This document shows, piece after piece, positions 51,390 to 59,722 of a stretch of 64,000 nt of DNA. Made by a program: the position numbers and the translations under genes. The notes below the pieces were generated by a model. The model made no database searches and had not been told where the DNA came from. It saw only the letters and a program-made list of their open reading frames with translations. Within the stretch, counting starts at the first letter, position 1; each line of letters opens with the position of its first letter. This stretch comes from an uncultured Atopobiaceae bacterium (GTDB lineage Bacteria > Actinomycetota > Coriobacteriia > Coriobacteriales > Atopobiaceae): NCBI GenBank assembly GCA_944322145.1, contig CALUNW010000006.1, forward strand, positions 62,001 to 126,000, read 5' to 3'.

Positions 51390-53135
51390 ATGACCCAGCC
51401 CTCCCCCATCATCCGGCTCGACGACGTCTCGTTCTCGTACGGCGCGTCCGCGACTCCCGCGCTCGACCACGTCTCCCTCGACATCGCGCCGGGGGAGTTC
51501 GTGGGCGTGATCGGACCCTCGGGAGCCGGCAAGTCCACGCTCGCCGCCGCCCTGTCCGGCGCCATCCCTCATCACTATCGCGGACAGCTCTTCGGGGCCG
51601 TGACCGTGGACGGACGCGACACCTGCGAGGTCACGCTCACGGACATCTCTCGCGTCGTGGGCAGCATCAGCCAGGACATCGACGCCCAGATGGTCGCCTC
51701 CGTGGTGGAGGACGAGCTGCTCTTTGGCCTCGAGAACTTCGGCGTGCCCCACGACCAGATTCCCGCCCGCCTCGCCAGCGCGCTCGAGACCGTGGGCATC
51801 GCCGACCTGCGCGAGCGCGAGATCGCGACGCTCTCCGGCGGCCAGAAGCAGAAGGTCGCCATCGCCGCCATGCTGGCGCTGCGCCCGCGCGTGCTCGTCC
51901 TCGACGAGCCCACCGCCGCGCTCGACCCCGTCTCGTCGAGCACGGTCTTCGAGACGCTGCACGCGCTCAACCGGGACGCTGGCATCACCGTCGTGGTCAT
52001 CGAGCAGAAGGTGGCCCTGCTCTGCGAGCACTGCGACCGCATTGTCGTTATGGACCGGGGCCGGGTCGCCTTTGAGGGCACGCCGCGCACGGTCTTCTCG
52101 CACGGGCGCGAGCTGCGGGCGCTCGGCGTGGACAGCCCCCGCGTGGCGCGCATCTCCAACAGCCTGGCCGAGCACGGCGTCATCGAGCCCGGGGCGCCCT
52201 GTCTCAGCGTGGCCGAGGCGCGCGACCTCGTGGCCGGCCTCGTCCGCGGACGAGCCGCAGGCGAGAAGAACGCGGCGTCAGGCACTCCCGCACGTCCCCG
52301 CCCCGCCCGACCCGCCGACCCCGTGGTCAGCTTCCGCGACGTCAGCTTCGCCTACCCCGGAAGCCGCGCCACCGTTGAGCGCCTCAGCTTCGACGCGCGG
52401 CCCGGCGAGATCGTGGGCGTCGTCGGACAGAACGGCGCCGGCAAGACGACCCTCACCAAGCTCCTGAACGGGCTGCTCAAGCCCGCCTCCGGCGAGGTGC
52501 TCGTAGCCGGCCTCGACACGCGCGACACCCCCACGAGCCGCCTGGCCGCGCACGTCTCCACGCTCTTCCAGAACCCCGACCGCCAGCTCTGCAAGGACAC
52601 CGTCCTCGACGAGGTCGCCTTTGGCCTCGAGCTCACCGGCGTCGGCGCGGCCGAGGCCCGCGAGCGCGCACGCTCCGTCGCCGAGCGCTTCGGCCTGCCC
52701 CTCGACGCCGCGCCCTTCTCGCTCTCCCGCGGCCAGCGGCAGATGGTCGCCCTGGCCTCCGTGGTCGTGATGGAGCCGGAGGTGGTCCTTCTCGACGAGC
52801 CCACGAGCGGCCTCGACTACCGCGAGTGCATGACGGTCATGGAGACGGTGCGCGAGATGGCCGAGAAGGGCTGCGCCGTCATCATGGTCTGCCACGACAT
52901 GGAGGTGGTCTCGGACTTTGCCGAGCGCGTCATCGTCATGGCCGACGGGCGCATCCTCGGGCAGGGCCCCGCGGACCAGGTCTTTGCGGACGCCGGACTC
53001 ATGGCCCGCGCCGACGTCGAGGCACCGCAGGTCGTGCGCCTTGCCGCCGAGCTCGCGCGCGACGTCTCGCCCGTCTTCGCGGGGGCCTCCCAGGTCTCCG
53101 ACATCGTCGACACCGTGGAGGGGATGCTCAAGTGA
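51390..53135 (+). CDS. ECF transporter fused ATPase (EcfA-EcfA')
   Basis: 581 aa with two ABC domains. First: GPSGAGKST, LSGGQKQKVAIAAM, VLVLDEPTAALD. A Pro/Arg/Ala-rich linker at about residues 285-312. Second: GQNGAGKTT, LSRGQRQMVALA, VVLLDEPTSGLD. ATG 51390 follows AAGAAAGG. Powers the S and T components on either side. Confidence 0.92.
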   Translation: MTQPSPIIRLDDVSFSYGASATPALDHVSLDIAPGEFVGVIGPSGAGKSTLAAALSGAIPHHYRGQLFGAVTVDGRDTCEVTLTDISRVVGSISQDIDAQMVASVVEDELLFGLENFGVPHDQIPARLASALETVGIADLREREIATLSGGQKQKVAIAAMLALRPRVLVLDEPTAALDPVSSSTVFETLHALNRDAGITVVVIEQKVALLCEHCDRIVVMDRGRVAFEGTPRTVFSHGRELRALGVDSPRVARISNSLAEHGVIEPGAPCLSVAEARDLVAGLVRGRAAGEKNAASGTPARPRPARPADPVVSFRDVSFAYPGSRATVERLSFDARPGEIVGVVGQNGAGKTTLTKLLNGLLKPASGEVLVAGLDTRDTPTSRLAAHVSTLFQNPDRQLCKDTVLDEVAFGLELTGVGAAEARERARSVAERFGLPLDAAPFSLSRGQRQMVALASVVVMEPEVVLLDEPTSGLDYRECMTVMETVREMAEKGCAVIMVCHDMEVVSDFAERVIVMADGRILGQGPADQVFADAGLMARADVEAPQVVRLAAELARDVSPVFAGASQVSDIVDTVEGMLK

Positions 53136-53878
53136 CCAGCGTCATCGACTACGTTCCCGGGGACACCCTGCTCCACCGGCTCAACCCCGTGACCAAGCTC
53201 GCCCTGGCCGCCGCCATCATCGCGGCGACGCTGCTGGCGGACACCTATCCGCTGCTGCTCGCCCTTCTCGCCCTCACGTTTGCGCTCGCCGCGTACGCCG
53301 GCGTGCCCGGGCGGCTCGCGCGGCTGCTCAAGCTCGTGGTGCCCCTCGGCGTTGTGATGTTTGTCTTCCAGCTGCTGTTCACCCGCACGGGCGACGTGAT
53401 CTGGGGCTTTGTGACCACCGACGGCCTGCTCACGGGCCCCAAGGTGTGCCTGCGCCTCATGGGCGTGGCGCTGCCGCTCGTGCTCATGCTCATGGTGACC
53501 AGGCTCACCGACCTCGCAAACGCCTGCGTCGAGGTGCTGCGCGTCCCGTACCGCTACGCGTTCACGTTCACCACGGCGCTGCGCTTCGTCCCCGTGTTCT
53601 CGCAGGAGATGAGCGCGATCATGGAGGCCCAGACCGCCCGCGGCGTGGAGTACGACACGCGCAACCCCATCCGCAAGCTGCAGCTCATGCTGCCGCTCTG
53701 CGTGCCGCTGCTCGTGAGCTCCGTCGGCCGCACGGAGGCCACGGCGCTCGCCGCCGAGCAGCGCGGCTTCTACCTGCGCACGCGCGAGAGCAGCTACCGA
53801 CGCTACCCACTCGTCACGCGCGACTGGGCGGTCCTTGCGCTCTGCGTCGCGCTCGTGGCCCTGGGCGTGGTGCTGTAG
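53132..53878 (+). CDS. ECF transporter T component
   Basis: 248 aa. LHRLNPVTKLALA at the start; ARG motifs in EAQTARGVEYD and AAEQRGFYLR, which couple to the ATPases; about five membrane helices. GTG 53132 overlaps the EcfA stop as GTGA. Completes a dedicated (group I) S-A-T transporter. Confidence 0.9.
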   Translation: MTSVIDYVPGDTLLHRLNPVTKLALAAAIIAATLLADTYPLLLALLALTFALAAYAGVPGRLARLLKLVVPLGVVMFVFQLLFTRTGDVIWGFVTTDGLLTGPKVCLRLMGVALPLVLMLMVTRLTDLANACVEVLRVPYRYAFTFTTALRFVPVFSQEMSAIMEAQTARGVEYDTRNPIRKLQLMLPLCVPLLVSSVGRTEATALAAEQRGFYLRTRESSYRRYPLVTRDWAVLALCVALVALGVVL

Positions 53879-53908
53879 GGCGGGACGACGGGCGGATCTG
53901 GGCGCCGC

Positions 53909-53979
53909 AGCATACCTTTCCCGCGGGGTTCTTCTCGCCAACTGGGCAAATGCGAGCGAGCCGTCGGGAAAGGCATACT
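53909..53979. repeat. Inverted-repeat element, left copy flanking the SigI locus
   Basis: Imperfect 15-bp arms AGCATACCTTTCCCG/CGGGAAAGGCATACT around GTTCTTCTCGCCAACTGGGC... Positions 53927-53987 match 56908-56968 with about one mismatch in 61. Confidence 0.9.
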
Positions 53980-53995
53980 AGCGAGCCCGGCGGAC

Positions 53996-54023
53996 GAAAA
54001 GGCCCCGTCTCAAGGACGGGGCC
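53996..54023 (-). terminator. Terminator of the PepSY lipoprotein gene
   Basis: On the minus strand GGCCCCGT...ACGGGGCC, then TTTTCG (stem 54001-54023). Confidence 0.85.
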
Positions 54024-54044
54024 GGAGAGCAGCTGGAGGTCGGC

Positions 54045-55004
54045 CTAGTCGTCGTCGCGGTCGTCATCGCGGTCGTCGTCCCAATCGTCGTCGCGGTCGT
54101 CATCCGCGTCGTCCCAGTCGTCATCGCGGTCATCGCGGTCGTCATCCGCGTCGTCCCAATCGTCGTCGCGGTCATCCAGGTCGTCGCGGTCATCCAGGTC
54201 GTCGTGGTCGTCATCCGCGTCGTCCCAGGCGTCATCGCGGTCGTAGCGGTCCTCGTGCCAGTCATCCCAGTCGTCGCGGTCGTCCCAGTCGTCATTGCCG
54301 TCGACGTCGGCCTCGAGGACCTTGCCAGTGCGGGCGTCCACCTCGTACTCGTACTCGACGCCTCCAGACGTGAACTCCATCTCGTACACGCCGTCATCCA
54401 GCTCGTACTCGTGGTCGTTGAAGCTCGCCTCGGTCAGCCCGAGCTGGGAGAGCACGATGTCCTTCGCCGCGTCGAGGCCAATGTAGCCGCGGTCATCGAG
54501 CTGCTCGGGCGCCACCGTCAGCGCGTCGGAGGCAAGGCCAAAGCCGCCCACCGTTGCGCGCACATCGTCCTCGATTCCCCGCAAGAACTCCTCGCCCGGA
54601 TAGCTCGAGCCCTGCTGAAGCTTCACGACCACATTGCGGTCGTGCCCGTCGACGGTCTGGTTGAAGTGCCCTGCCTCGTAAATCTCCTCCACCAGGTCGG
54701 AGACGACCTCCCGGCACTGGCGTCCCTCGTAGCCCCCGTACCCGCTCGTCACCCCGCGACCCTCGTCGTTCATGCCCTCGACCTCGGTGACGAGGCCATC
54801 GTCGTCATACTCGATCTCAATCTCGGGGTTGACGCTCAGAAGCAGGGTTCCCGCCGCCTGGGATGCCTGAGCGATCGGGGTCTCGCCGGCACCGTCCGCC
54901 GTCTGCGTCGCTGCGGGCGTCGTCCCGCAGCCCGCCAAAACCGCCGTGAGGGCGATGCCCATGGTCGCGCTGGTCAGGATGTTCTTCAGGCTCGTGGTCT
55001 TCAT
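54045..55004 (-). CDS. Lipoprotein with RsgI-like and PepSY-like domains and Asp-rich tail
   Basis: 319 aa. Signal with lipobox LAGC (Cys26). LLLSVNPEIEIEYDDDG resembles the central motif of RsgI proteins (NPxxExxxN). A PepSY-type repeat follows (AAKDIVLSQLGLTEAS..., EMEFTSGGVEYEYEVDARTGKVLEADVD). The last 80 residues are mostly Asp with Trp and Arg (DDWDDADDDRDD units). ATG 55004 follows AAGGAGG. Preceded by a promoter motif shared with sigI, so it is probably part of the SigI response. Confidence 0.82.
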   Translation of the reverse strand: MKTTSLKNILTSATMGIALTAVLAGCGTTPAATQTADGAGETPIAQASQAAGTLLLSVNPEIEIEYDDDGLVTEVEGMNDEGRGVTSGYGGYEGRQCREVVSDLVEEIYEAGHFNQTVDGHDRNVVVKLQQGSSYPGEEFLRGIEDDVRATVGGFGLASDALTVAPEQLDDRGYIGLDAAKDIVLSQLGLTEASFNDHEYELDDGVYEMEFTSGGVEYEYEVDARTGKVLEADVDGNDDWDDRDDWDDWHEDRYDRDDAWDDADDDHDDLDDRDDLDDRDDDWDDADDDRDDRDDDWDDADDDRDDDWDDDRDDDRDDD

Positions 55005-55049
55005 GGTGTCCTCCTTGGGTCGTAACCTCTGTTTTGCCTTGCAGTGAGA

Positions 55050-55081
55050 GGTTGCGCAGGCGCCATTCCAAAACCGGGGTC
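55050..55081 (-). promoter_or_regulatory. Predicted SigI promoter of the lipoprotein gene
   Basis: Minus strand GACCCCGGTTTTGGA, then CGCAACC; 18 bases between ACCCCG and CGCA. The same arrangement stands before sigI. B. subtilis SigI promoters carry ACCCCC at -35 and CGAA at -10. Confidence 0.7.
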
Positions 55082-55126
55082 ACTCAGAAAGAAAAAACCG
55101 CCGGGCGAGAAGAGCGTGCGACGCGG

Positions 55127-56002
55127 CTAGTCGTCATCGTCGTCCCCATCGTCCCCATCGTCGTCCCAGCCGTCGTCGTCCCAGCCGTCGTCATCGTCCC
55201 CGTCGTCATCGTCCCCGTCGTCATCGTCCCCGTCGTCATCGTCCTCGTCGTCATCGATGGCCTGGGGAGCTTGTGGCGCGGGCGGATTGGGCGCGGGCGC
55301 TGTGTCGGTCTCGGGCGAAACCGTCGCGACTCCGTCGTCTTCGTCATCGTCAAGATCGTCAAAACCGTCATCGTCCCAGTCATCCGCATCGTCAAGGTCA
55401 TCGTCGTCAGGCGCGCCGCCAACCGGCGCCCCCGATCCCTCGACCACCACGCGATGGTCGAGGTGGACCTCCAGCTCGATCACGAGCCGGTCCTCGGTCG
55501 CCGTCTTCCACTCCTCGTCATCCGACTCCACGGTCAGCTCGATCGTGCCGCCGTCCCCAAGGTAGCCCTGCTCCTCTGCCCGGCTCGCCAGGTCATCCGA
55601 AACCTCGTCAATCGTCCTTCCGTAGAACGAGAACCCGCTCACCAGCGCCTCGCCGTCAGCGTTTTCTCCCTCCACGTCCACGACGCGGTCAAAGCGGTTG
55701 ACCTCCATGCTCACCTCGGGGTTGATGCGCATGTAGACGGTGCCGATGGGCAGGCGCCACACGACGCCGCCGGCGATGACGGCGACGACGAGACACGCCG
55801 CGGCGGCGATCAGTCCCACGCGCCCGCGCGTCCTTCTCGCCTTCCGCGCCTCAAAGGCGAGCAGCTGACCCTCATCAAAGATGACGACGTCATCGACCTC
55901 CTGGCCGACTTCGTATCCGAGGTTGGGAACCCGCACGAAGCGCCCCTCCTCGTCGAGCGCCACGGCATAGCTCGCAGCGCACTCCATGATCAGGTAGCTC
56001 AT
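55127..56002 (-). CDS. rsgI: RsgI-like anti-sigma factor with Asp-rich extracellular tail
   Basis: 291 aa. Cytoplasmic RsgI_N domain (residues 1-50; SYAVALDEEGRFVRVPNLGYEVGQEV), one helix (62-83), then YMRINPEVSMEVNRFDRVVDVEGENADGEAL, the hallmark RsgI middle motif. The outer part ends in two very acidic, Asp/Gly/Trp stretches (about 205-228 and 259-291) separated by a Pro-rich piece. No carbohydrate-binding or peptidase module as seen in clostridial RsgI. ATG overlaps the sigI stop by 4 bp. Confidence 0.87.
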   Translation of the reverse strand: MSYLIMECAASYAVALDEEGRFVRVPNLGYEVGQEVDDVVIFDEGQLLAFEARKARRTRGRVGLIAAAACLVVAVIAGGVVWRLPIGTVYMRINPEVSMEVNRFDRVVDVEGENADGEALVSGFSFYGRTIDEVSDDLASRAEEQGYLGDGGTIELTVESDDEEWKTATEDRLVIELEVHLDHRVVVEGSGAPVGGAPDDDDLDDADDWDDDGFDDLDDDEDDGVATVSPETDTAPAPNPPAPQAPQAIDDDEDDDDGDDDDGDDDDGDDDDGWDDDGWDDDGDDGDDDDD

Positions 56003-56742
56003 CGACCGTCACCTCCCCCGCTGCCCACGATTTTGCACAGGTGGCCACGAATGATTTCGAACCCGTTGGTGTAGGCAAGCAGCAGCGCCACGAGGTAGGT
56101 TCGATGGCGCTCGAGCGTCTTCTTCTCGACCCCAGAGCCGCGAGCAAGATCGGAGATCGGCAGCTTCTTGGTGGCAAGGAGCCGCTCCAGAAGGCTGGGG
56201 TTGGCGCGGGCATGCGCGAGCGCCCGCCCGCACGCCTCGAGCGTGCGCTCCTGGCGCGGACAGCTCTCGGTCACGTCAAAGAGCGAGACGCCAAACTCCT
56301 TGAGCTGCGCCGTGAACTCCGCGATTTCCGCCCGGCTCGCAAGGCGCGCCTCGCGTTCCGAGATCTCGTCCTTCTCGGCAGCAAGCGTCTCGACAAGCGG
56401 GCGGTCGTCCTCGTCGTCGGCCGTCGACCGACGCTCGTCGAGGGAGAGGACCTCGGCGTGACGGCGCTCGCGACGCCTGAAGTCAATCAGGCGGTTCTTG
56501 ATGCTCAGGGCCGCAAGGGGAAGAAATGCGCCCCGGGATCGATCGTATGACATAACCGCCTCATGGAAGGCAAACATGGCAATCCCCAGCTCGTCGTCGC
56601 GCCCCTCCCGCGGAGGCCGGCCCATGAACTTGGCCGTCTCCGCCTTGATGAACGGGAGGTAGCTTCGCACCAGCTCGTCGGCGGCACGCGGGTCCCGCTT
56701 GGCCGCACGGACGCGAACGGCTATCTCCCTGTTCTCTCTCAT
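55999..56742 (-). CDS. sigI: SigI-family alternative sigma factor
   Basis: 247 aa. Region 2: ADELVRSYLPFIKAETAKFMG, DELGIAMFAFHEAVMSYDRSRGAFLPLA, IKNRLIDFRRRERRH. C-terminal SigI domain with FGVSLFDVTESCPRQ and LARGSGVEKKTLERHRTYLVALLLAYTNGFEIIRGHL, which are typical. ATG 56742 follows GAGGGGAG. Co-translated with rsgI, preceded by its own predicted SigI promoter. Confidence 0.92.
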   Translation of the reverse strand: MRENREIAVRVRAAKRDPRAADELVRSYLPFIKAETAKFMGRPPREGRDDELGIAMFAFHEAVMSYDRSRGAFLPLAALSIKNRLIDFRRRERRHAEVLSLDERRSTADDEDDRPLVETLAAEKDEISEREARLASRAEIAEFTAQLKEFGVSLFDVTESCPRQERTLEACGRALAHARANPSLLERLLATKKLPISDLARGSGVEKKTLERHRTYLVALLLAYTNGFEIIRGHLCKIVGSGGGDGR

Positions 56743-56760
56743 CGTCTCCCCTCGACAACA

Positions 56761-56792
56761 GGATGCGAAGGCACCGCTCCAAAACCGGGGTC
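56761..56792 (-). promoter_or_regulatory. Predicted SigI autoregulatory promoter
   Basis: Minus strand GACCCCGGTTTTGGAGCGG...CGCATCC; identical spacing to 55050-55081. Predicted start lies some 10 bases before the sigI ribosome site. Confidence 0.72.
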
Positions 56793-56889
56793 GTTTGCAG
56801 AAAATGCCTGAAAGGCTCAGGTTACCGGCCCCATGCCGCAACAACGTAAGCCCCGTGTAAGAAGCGGCGGGCGGTGGGCGAAGCCCGAC

Positions 56890-56968
56890 AGCACGCCTTC
56901 TCTGAGAGGTTCTTCTCGCCAACTGGGCAAATGCGAGCGAGCCGTCAGGAAAGGCATACTAGCGAGCC
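56890..56968. repeat. Inverted-repeat element, right copy flanking the SigI locus
   Basis: Same 61-bp core as 53927-53987; the left arm (AGCACGCCTTCTCTGA) has diverged more. The region 56793-57044 otherwise holds no gene. Confidence 0.9.
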
Positions 56969-57044
56969 TGGAGACGGCCACGGCCCCTTTCTGTCCGGGC
57001 CAAGGCGCATAATGAGGCGAGAAGAACCCGACGACAGGAGCCCC

Positions 57045-58931
57045 ATGGCGGACCTCACGCCCCTCGACATCCTGCGCACCACCTTCGGCTACTCGAGCTA
57101 CCGCCCGCACCAGGCCGAGATCGTGGACGCCGCGCTCGCCGGGCGCGACGTGCTGGCCGTCATGCCCACCTCGGCGGGCAAGTCCGTCTGCTATCAGGTG
57201 CCGGCCCTTGCGCTGGCCGCGCGCACAGGAGGCCTCACGCTCGTGGTCTCCCCGCTCATCTCCCTCATGGCCGACCAGGTTGGTGCGCTGCGCCAGATGG
57301 GCGTGGCCGCAAGCTGCCTCAACTCCACGCTCTCCGGCGGCGAGCGCGCGAGCGTGCTCCACGGCATCGCGTCGGGCGCCCTGGCGCTCGTCTACGTGGC
57401 GCCGGAGCGCCTCGACGACCCGGCCTTCCTCGAGACCGTTGCCGCGCGCGGCGTAGCATTGCTCGCCGTGGACGAGGCACACTGCATCTCGCAGTGGGGC
57501 AACGACTTTAGGCCCAGCTACCAGCGCATCATTGAGTTTCTCGACGCGCTTCCCGCGCGCCCGCCGGTGATGGCGCTCACGGCAACGGCCACGCGCGCGG
57601 TCCGCAAGGACATCGTGTCCGCTCTGGGCCTGAGAGACCCGTTCGTGGTCATAGCCAGCTTCGACCGCCCCAACCTCTCCTTCGCTGTATCCCGCCCGCG
57701 GGGCGGCGCCGAGAAGGACCGCATGCTCGTTGCCTTCGTCAGGCAGCGCTCCGATCGATCGGGAATTGTCTACTGCTCGAGCAGGCGCGCCGTGGAGGAG
57801 GTCTGCGACCTGCTGCGCGACGAGGGGCTTGCCGCCACGCGCTACCATGCCGGCCTCTCCGCCGAGGAGCGTGAGCGCAACCAGGAGGACTTCCTCTACG
57901 ACCGCGCCCGCGTGATGGTGGCGACCAACGCCTTTGGCATGGGCATCGACAAGTCCAACGTGAGCTACGTGGTGCACTACAACCTGCCGCTCAGCCTAGA
58001 GAACTACTACCAGGAGGCAGGCCGCGCCGGTCGCGATGGAACCAAGGCGGACTGCCTGCTGCTCTACTCCCCCGGCGACGTTCACACGGCGGAGTTTCTG
58101 CTCTCGCGGAGCGAGCCGCGCGAGGGGCTCACGCCCGAGCAGGTCGAGGCGCTCGCCGAGCGCGACGCCGAGCGGCTGCGTCAGATGGTCTTCTACGCCA
58201 CCACCACCGAGTGCCTGCGCGCCCACATCCTGCGCTACTTTGGCGAGGAGGCGCCCGCCTACTGCGGCAACTGCGGGAACTGCCTCACGGACTTCGAGGA
58301 GGTGGACGCCACCACGGACGCTCTCAAGGTGGTGAGCTGCGTGGCGCGCATCGCCCAGCGCGGGCGCAGCGTCGGAGCAACCATGATCGTGGACGTTCTG
58401 CGCGGCTCGCGCGGCGAGAAGGTCCTGCGCCGTGGCTTTGACACCCTCTCCACCTACGGCATCATGGCCGACGCCTCGGCCGCGCATGTGCGTGCCATCA
58501 TTGACGAGCTGGTCTTCCGCGGCGTGCTCGCCCGCACGGGCGGGGACTACCCCACCATTGCGCTCGCAGGGGCCTCGGGGGCGTTCCTGCGCCGCGAGGC
58601 GCCCTGGGACGAGCCGTTCGTGCTCAAGGTCGCCAAGGGGGCGCCGCGCACCGAGCGCGTTCCCACCGCACCCGCCAAGACGCGCGCCGCGACGGACGTC
58701 TCCGAGCTGGACGAGGCCGGCCAGGCGCTCTACGCCGAGCTCGCAGAGCTTCGCAACGAGCTTGCGCGCGAGCAGGGCGTGCCGTCCTACTTCATCTTCT
58801 CCAACGCCACGCTTGTGGACATGTGCGCCAAACGGCCGAGAAACGCCGACGAGCTGCTCGGCGTCTCCGGCGTGGGCGCCAAGAAGGCCGAGCGCTACGG
58901 CGCGCTCTTCCTCGAGAAGATCAACGAGTAG
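57045..58931 (+). CDS. recQ: RecQ-family DNA helicase
   Basis: 628 aa. Walker A PTSAGKSVCYQ, DEAHCISQWGNDFRPSY, TATAT, QEAGRAGRDG; zinc-binding CGNCGNC region; C-terminal HRDC (DEAGQALYAELAELRNELAREQGVPSYFIFSNATLVDMC). Complete. ATG 57045 follows CAGGAGCCCC. Confidence 0.94.
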   Translation: MADLTPLDILRTTFGYSSYRPHQAEIVDAALAGRDVLAVMPTSAGKSVCYQVPALALAARTGGLTLVVSPLISLMADQVGALRQMGVAASCLNSTLSGGERASVLHGIASGALALVYVAPERLDDPAFLETVAARGVALLAVDEAHCISQWGNDFRPSYQRIIEFLDALPARPPVMALTATATRAVRKDIVSALGLRDPFVVIASFDRPNLSFAVSRPRGGAEKDRMLVAFVRQRSDRSGIVYCSSRRAVEEVCDLLRDEGLAATRYHAGLSAEERERNQEDFLYDRARVMVATNAFGMGIDKSNVSYVVHYNLPLSLENYYQEAGRAGRDGTKADCLLLYSPGDVHTAEFLLSRSEPREGLTPEQVEALAERDAERLRQMVFYATTTECLRAHILRYFGEEAPAYCGNCGNCLTDFEEVDATTDALKVVSCVARIAQRGRSVGATMIVDVLRGSRGEKVLRRGFDTLSTYGIMADASAAHVRAIIDELVFRGVLARTGGDYPTIALAGASGAFLRREAPWDEPFVLKVAKGAPRTERVPTAPAKTRAATDVSELDEAGQALYAELAELRNELAREQGVPSYFIFSNATLVDMCAKRPRNADELLGVSGVGAKKAERYGALFLEKINE

Positions 58932-58942
58932 CAGCGGATTTC

Positions 58943-59059
58943 CTGCCGGTTGGGGACGGGTTCTCTGCCAATTGGGGACGTGTTATTTCGTGCAGACGCT
59001 TTCCGTCTGCACGAAATAACACGTCCCCAATTGGCAGAGAACCCGTCCCCAACCGGCAG
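58943..59059. repeat. Composite REP-like palindrome, 56-bp arms
   Basis: Arms 58943-58998 and 59004-59059, loop 5 bp. Each arm holds two REP units in tandem: CCGGTTGGGGACGGGTTC and CCAATTGGGGACGTGTTATTT. Between convergent recQ and thpR. Confidence 0.93.
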
Positions 59060-59060
59060 A

Positions 59061-59585
59061 CTATAACGCCACCGTATAGAGCGGCTTGTAGCGGGCGCCG
59101 TCCGGCTCGAGGATGCTCCGGAAGAGGGTGACGCGCGTCGCCTCGTCCGGCAGCGGAAAGGCCAGGTCCCCCAACGCCCCGCGGGGCACGCGGGCGCGCC
59201 GCGCGAGGGTCACGTGCGGCAGGAAGTCCTTCTCGTCATAGGCGAGCCCGCGGGCGGAAAGCTCCCCGCGCACCCGCGCGGCAAGGTCCATGAGCTCAGG
59301 GTCCTTCTCGATTCCCAGCCAGAGCGTGGCGTCGCGCGCACGCCCGAAGGTGCCGAGACCCGTCGCGCGCAGCTGCACGGGGCCTGTCCCGGCGCACGTC
59401 TCGTCGAGCGCCGCCATGGCCGAGCGCGTCTCCGCCTCCCCCGCCTCACCAAGAAACGCCAGCGTGAGATGGTGGTTCTCGGCCGCGACGAACCGTCCCG
59501 CACAGATCTCCCCCAAGGCCCGCGACAGCCCCGCGACCTCGTCGGCAAACGCCTCCGGCAGCTCCAGCGCGACGAACGCCCTCAT
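59061..59585 (-). CDS. thpR: RNA 2',3'-cyclic phosphodiesterase (2H family)
   Basis: 174 aa. The two HxTx motifs HLTLAFLG and HVTLAR, about 85 residues apart, define the family. ATG 59585 follows AAAGGAGGCCGC. Divergent from the DNA polymerase gene. Confidence 0.92.
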   Translation of the reverse strand: MRAFVALELPEAFADEVAGLSRALGEICAGRFVAAENHHLTLAFLGEAGEAETRSAMAALDETCAGTGPVQLRATGLGTFGRARDATLWLGIEKDPELMDLAARVRGELSARGLAYDEKDFLPHVTLARRARVPRGALGDLAFPLPDEATRVTLFRSILEPDGARYKPLYTVAL

Positions 59586-59617
59586 GCGGCCTCCTTTCCT
59601 CTCCTCCCACTGTACCA

Positions 59618-59708
59618 GAACAAGTGTTGCAGTATTTGTGACCGCCGGCCGAGGGGCGGTTTCTGTCCGGTCGGGCGCTCATGATGGTCTCATACAGAAC
59701 GCGTGTTT
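59618..59708. promoter_or_regulatory. Two LexA-box-like sites before the Y-family polymerase
   Basis: GAAC-AAGT-GTTG (59618-59629) and GAAC-GCGT-GTTT (59697-59708), each one base from GAAC-N4-GTTC. Position fits SOS control, but two short imperfect matches are weak evidence. Confidence 0.35.
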
Positions 59709-59722
59709 GGGAGGAGACCGAG

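Noticed and set aside
54045..54300. CRISPR-like or satellite array from the regular gtcgtc/ccgcgtcgtc pattern
   Set aside because: The period is short and codon-phased, encoding the Asp/Trp tail of the lipoprotein; no spacer-repeat structure.
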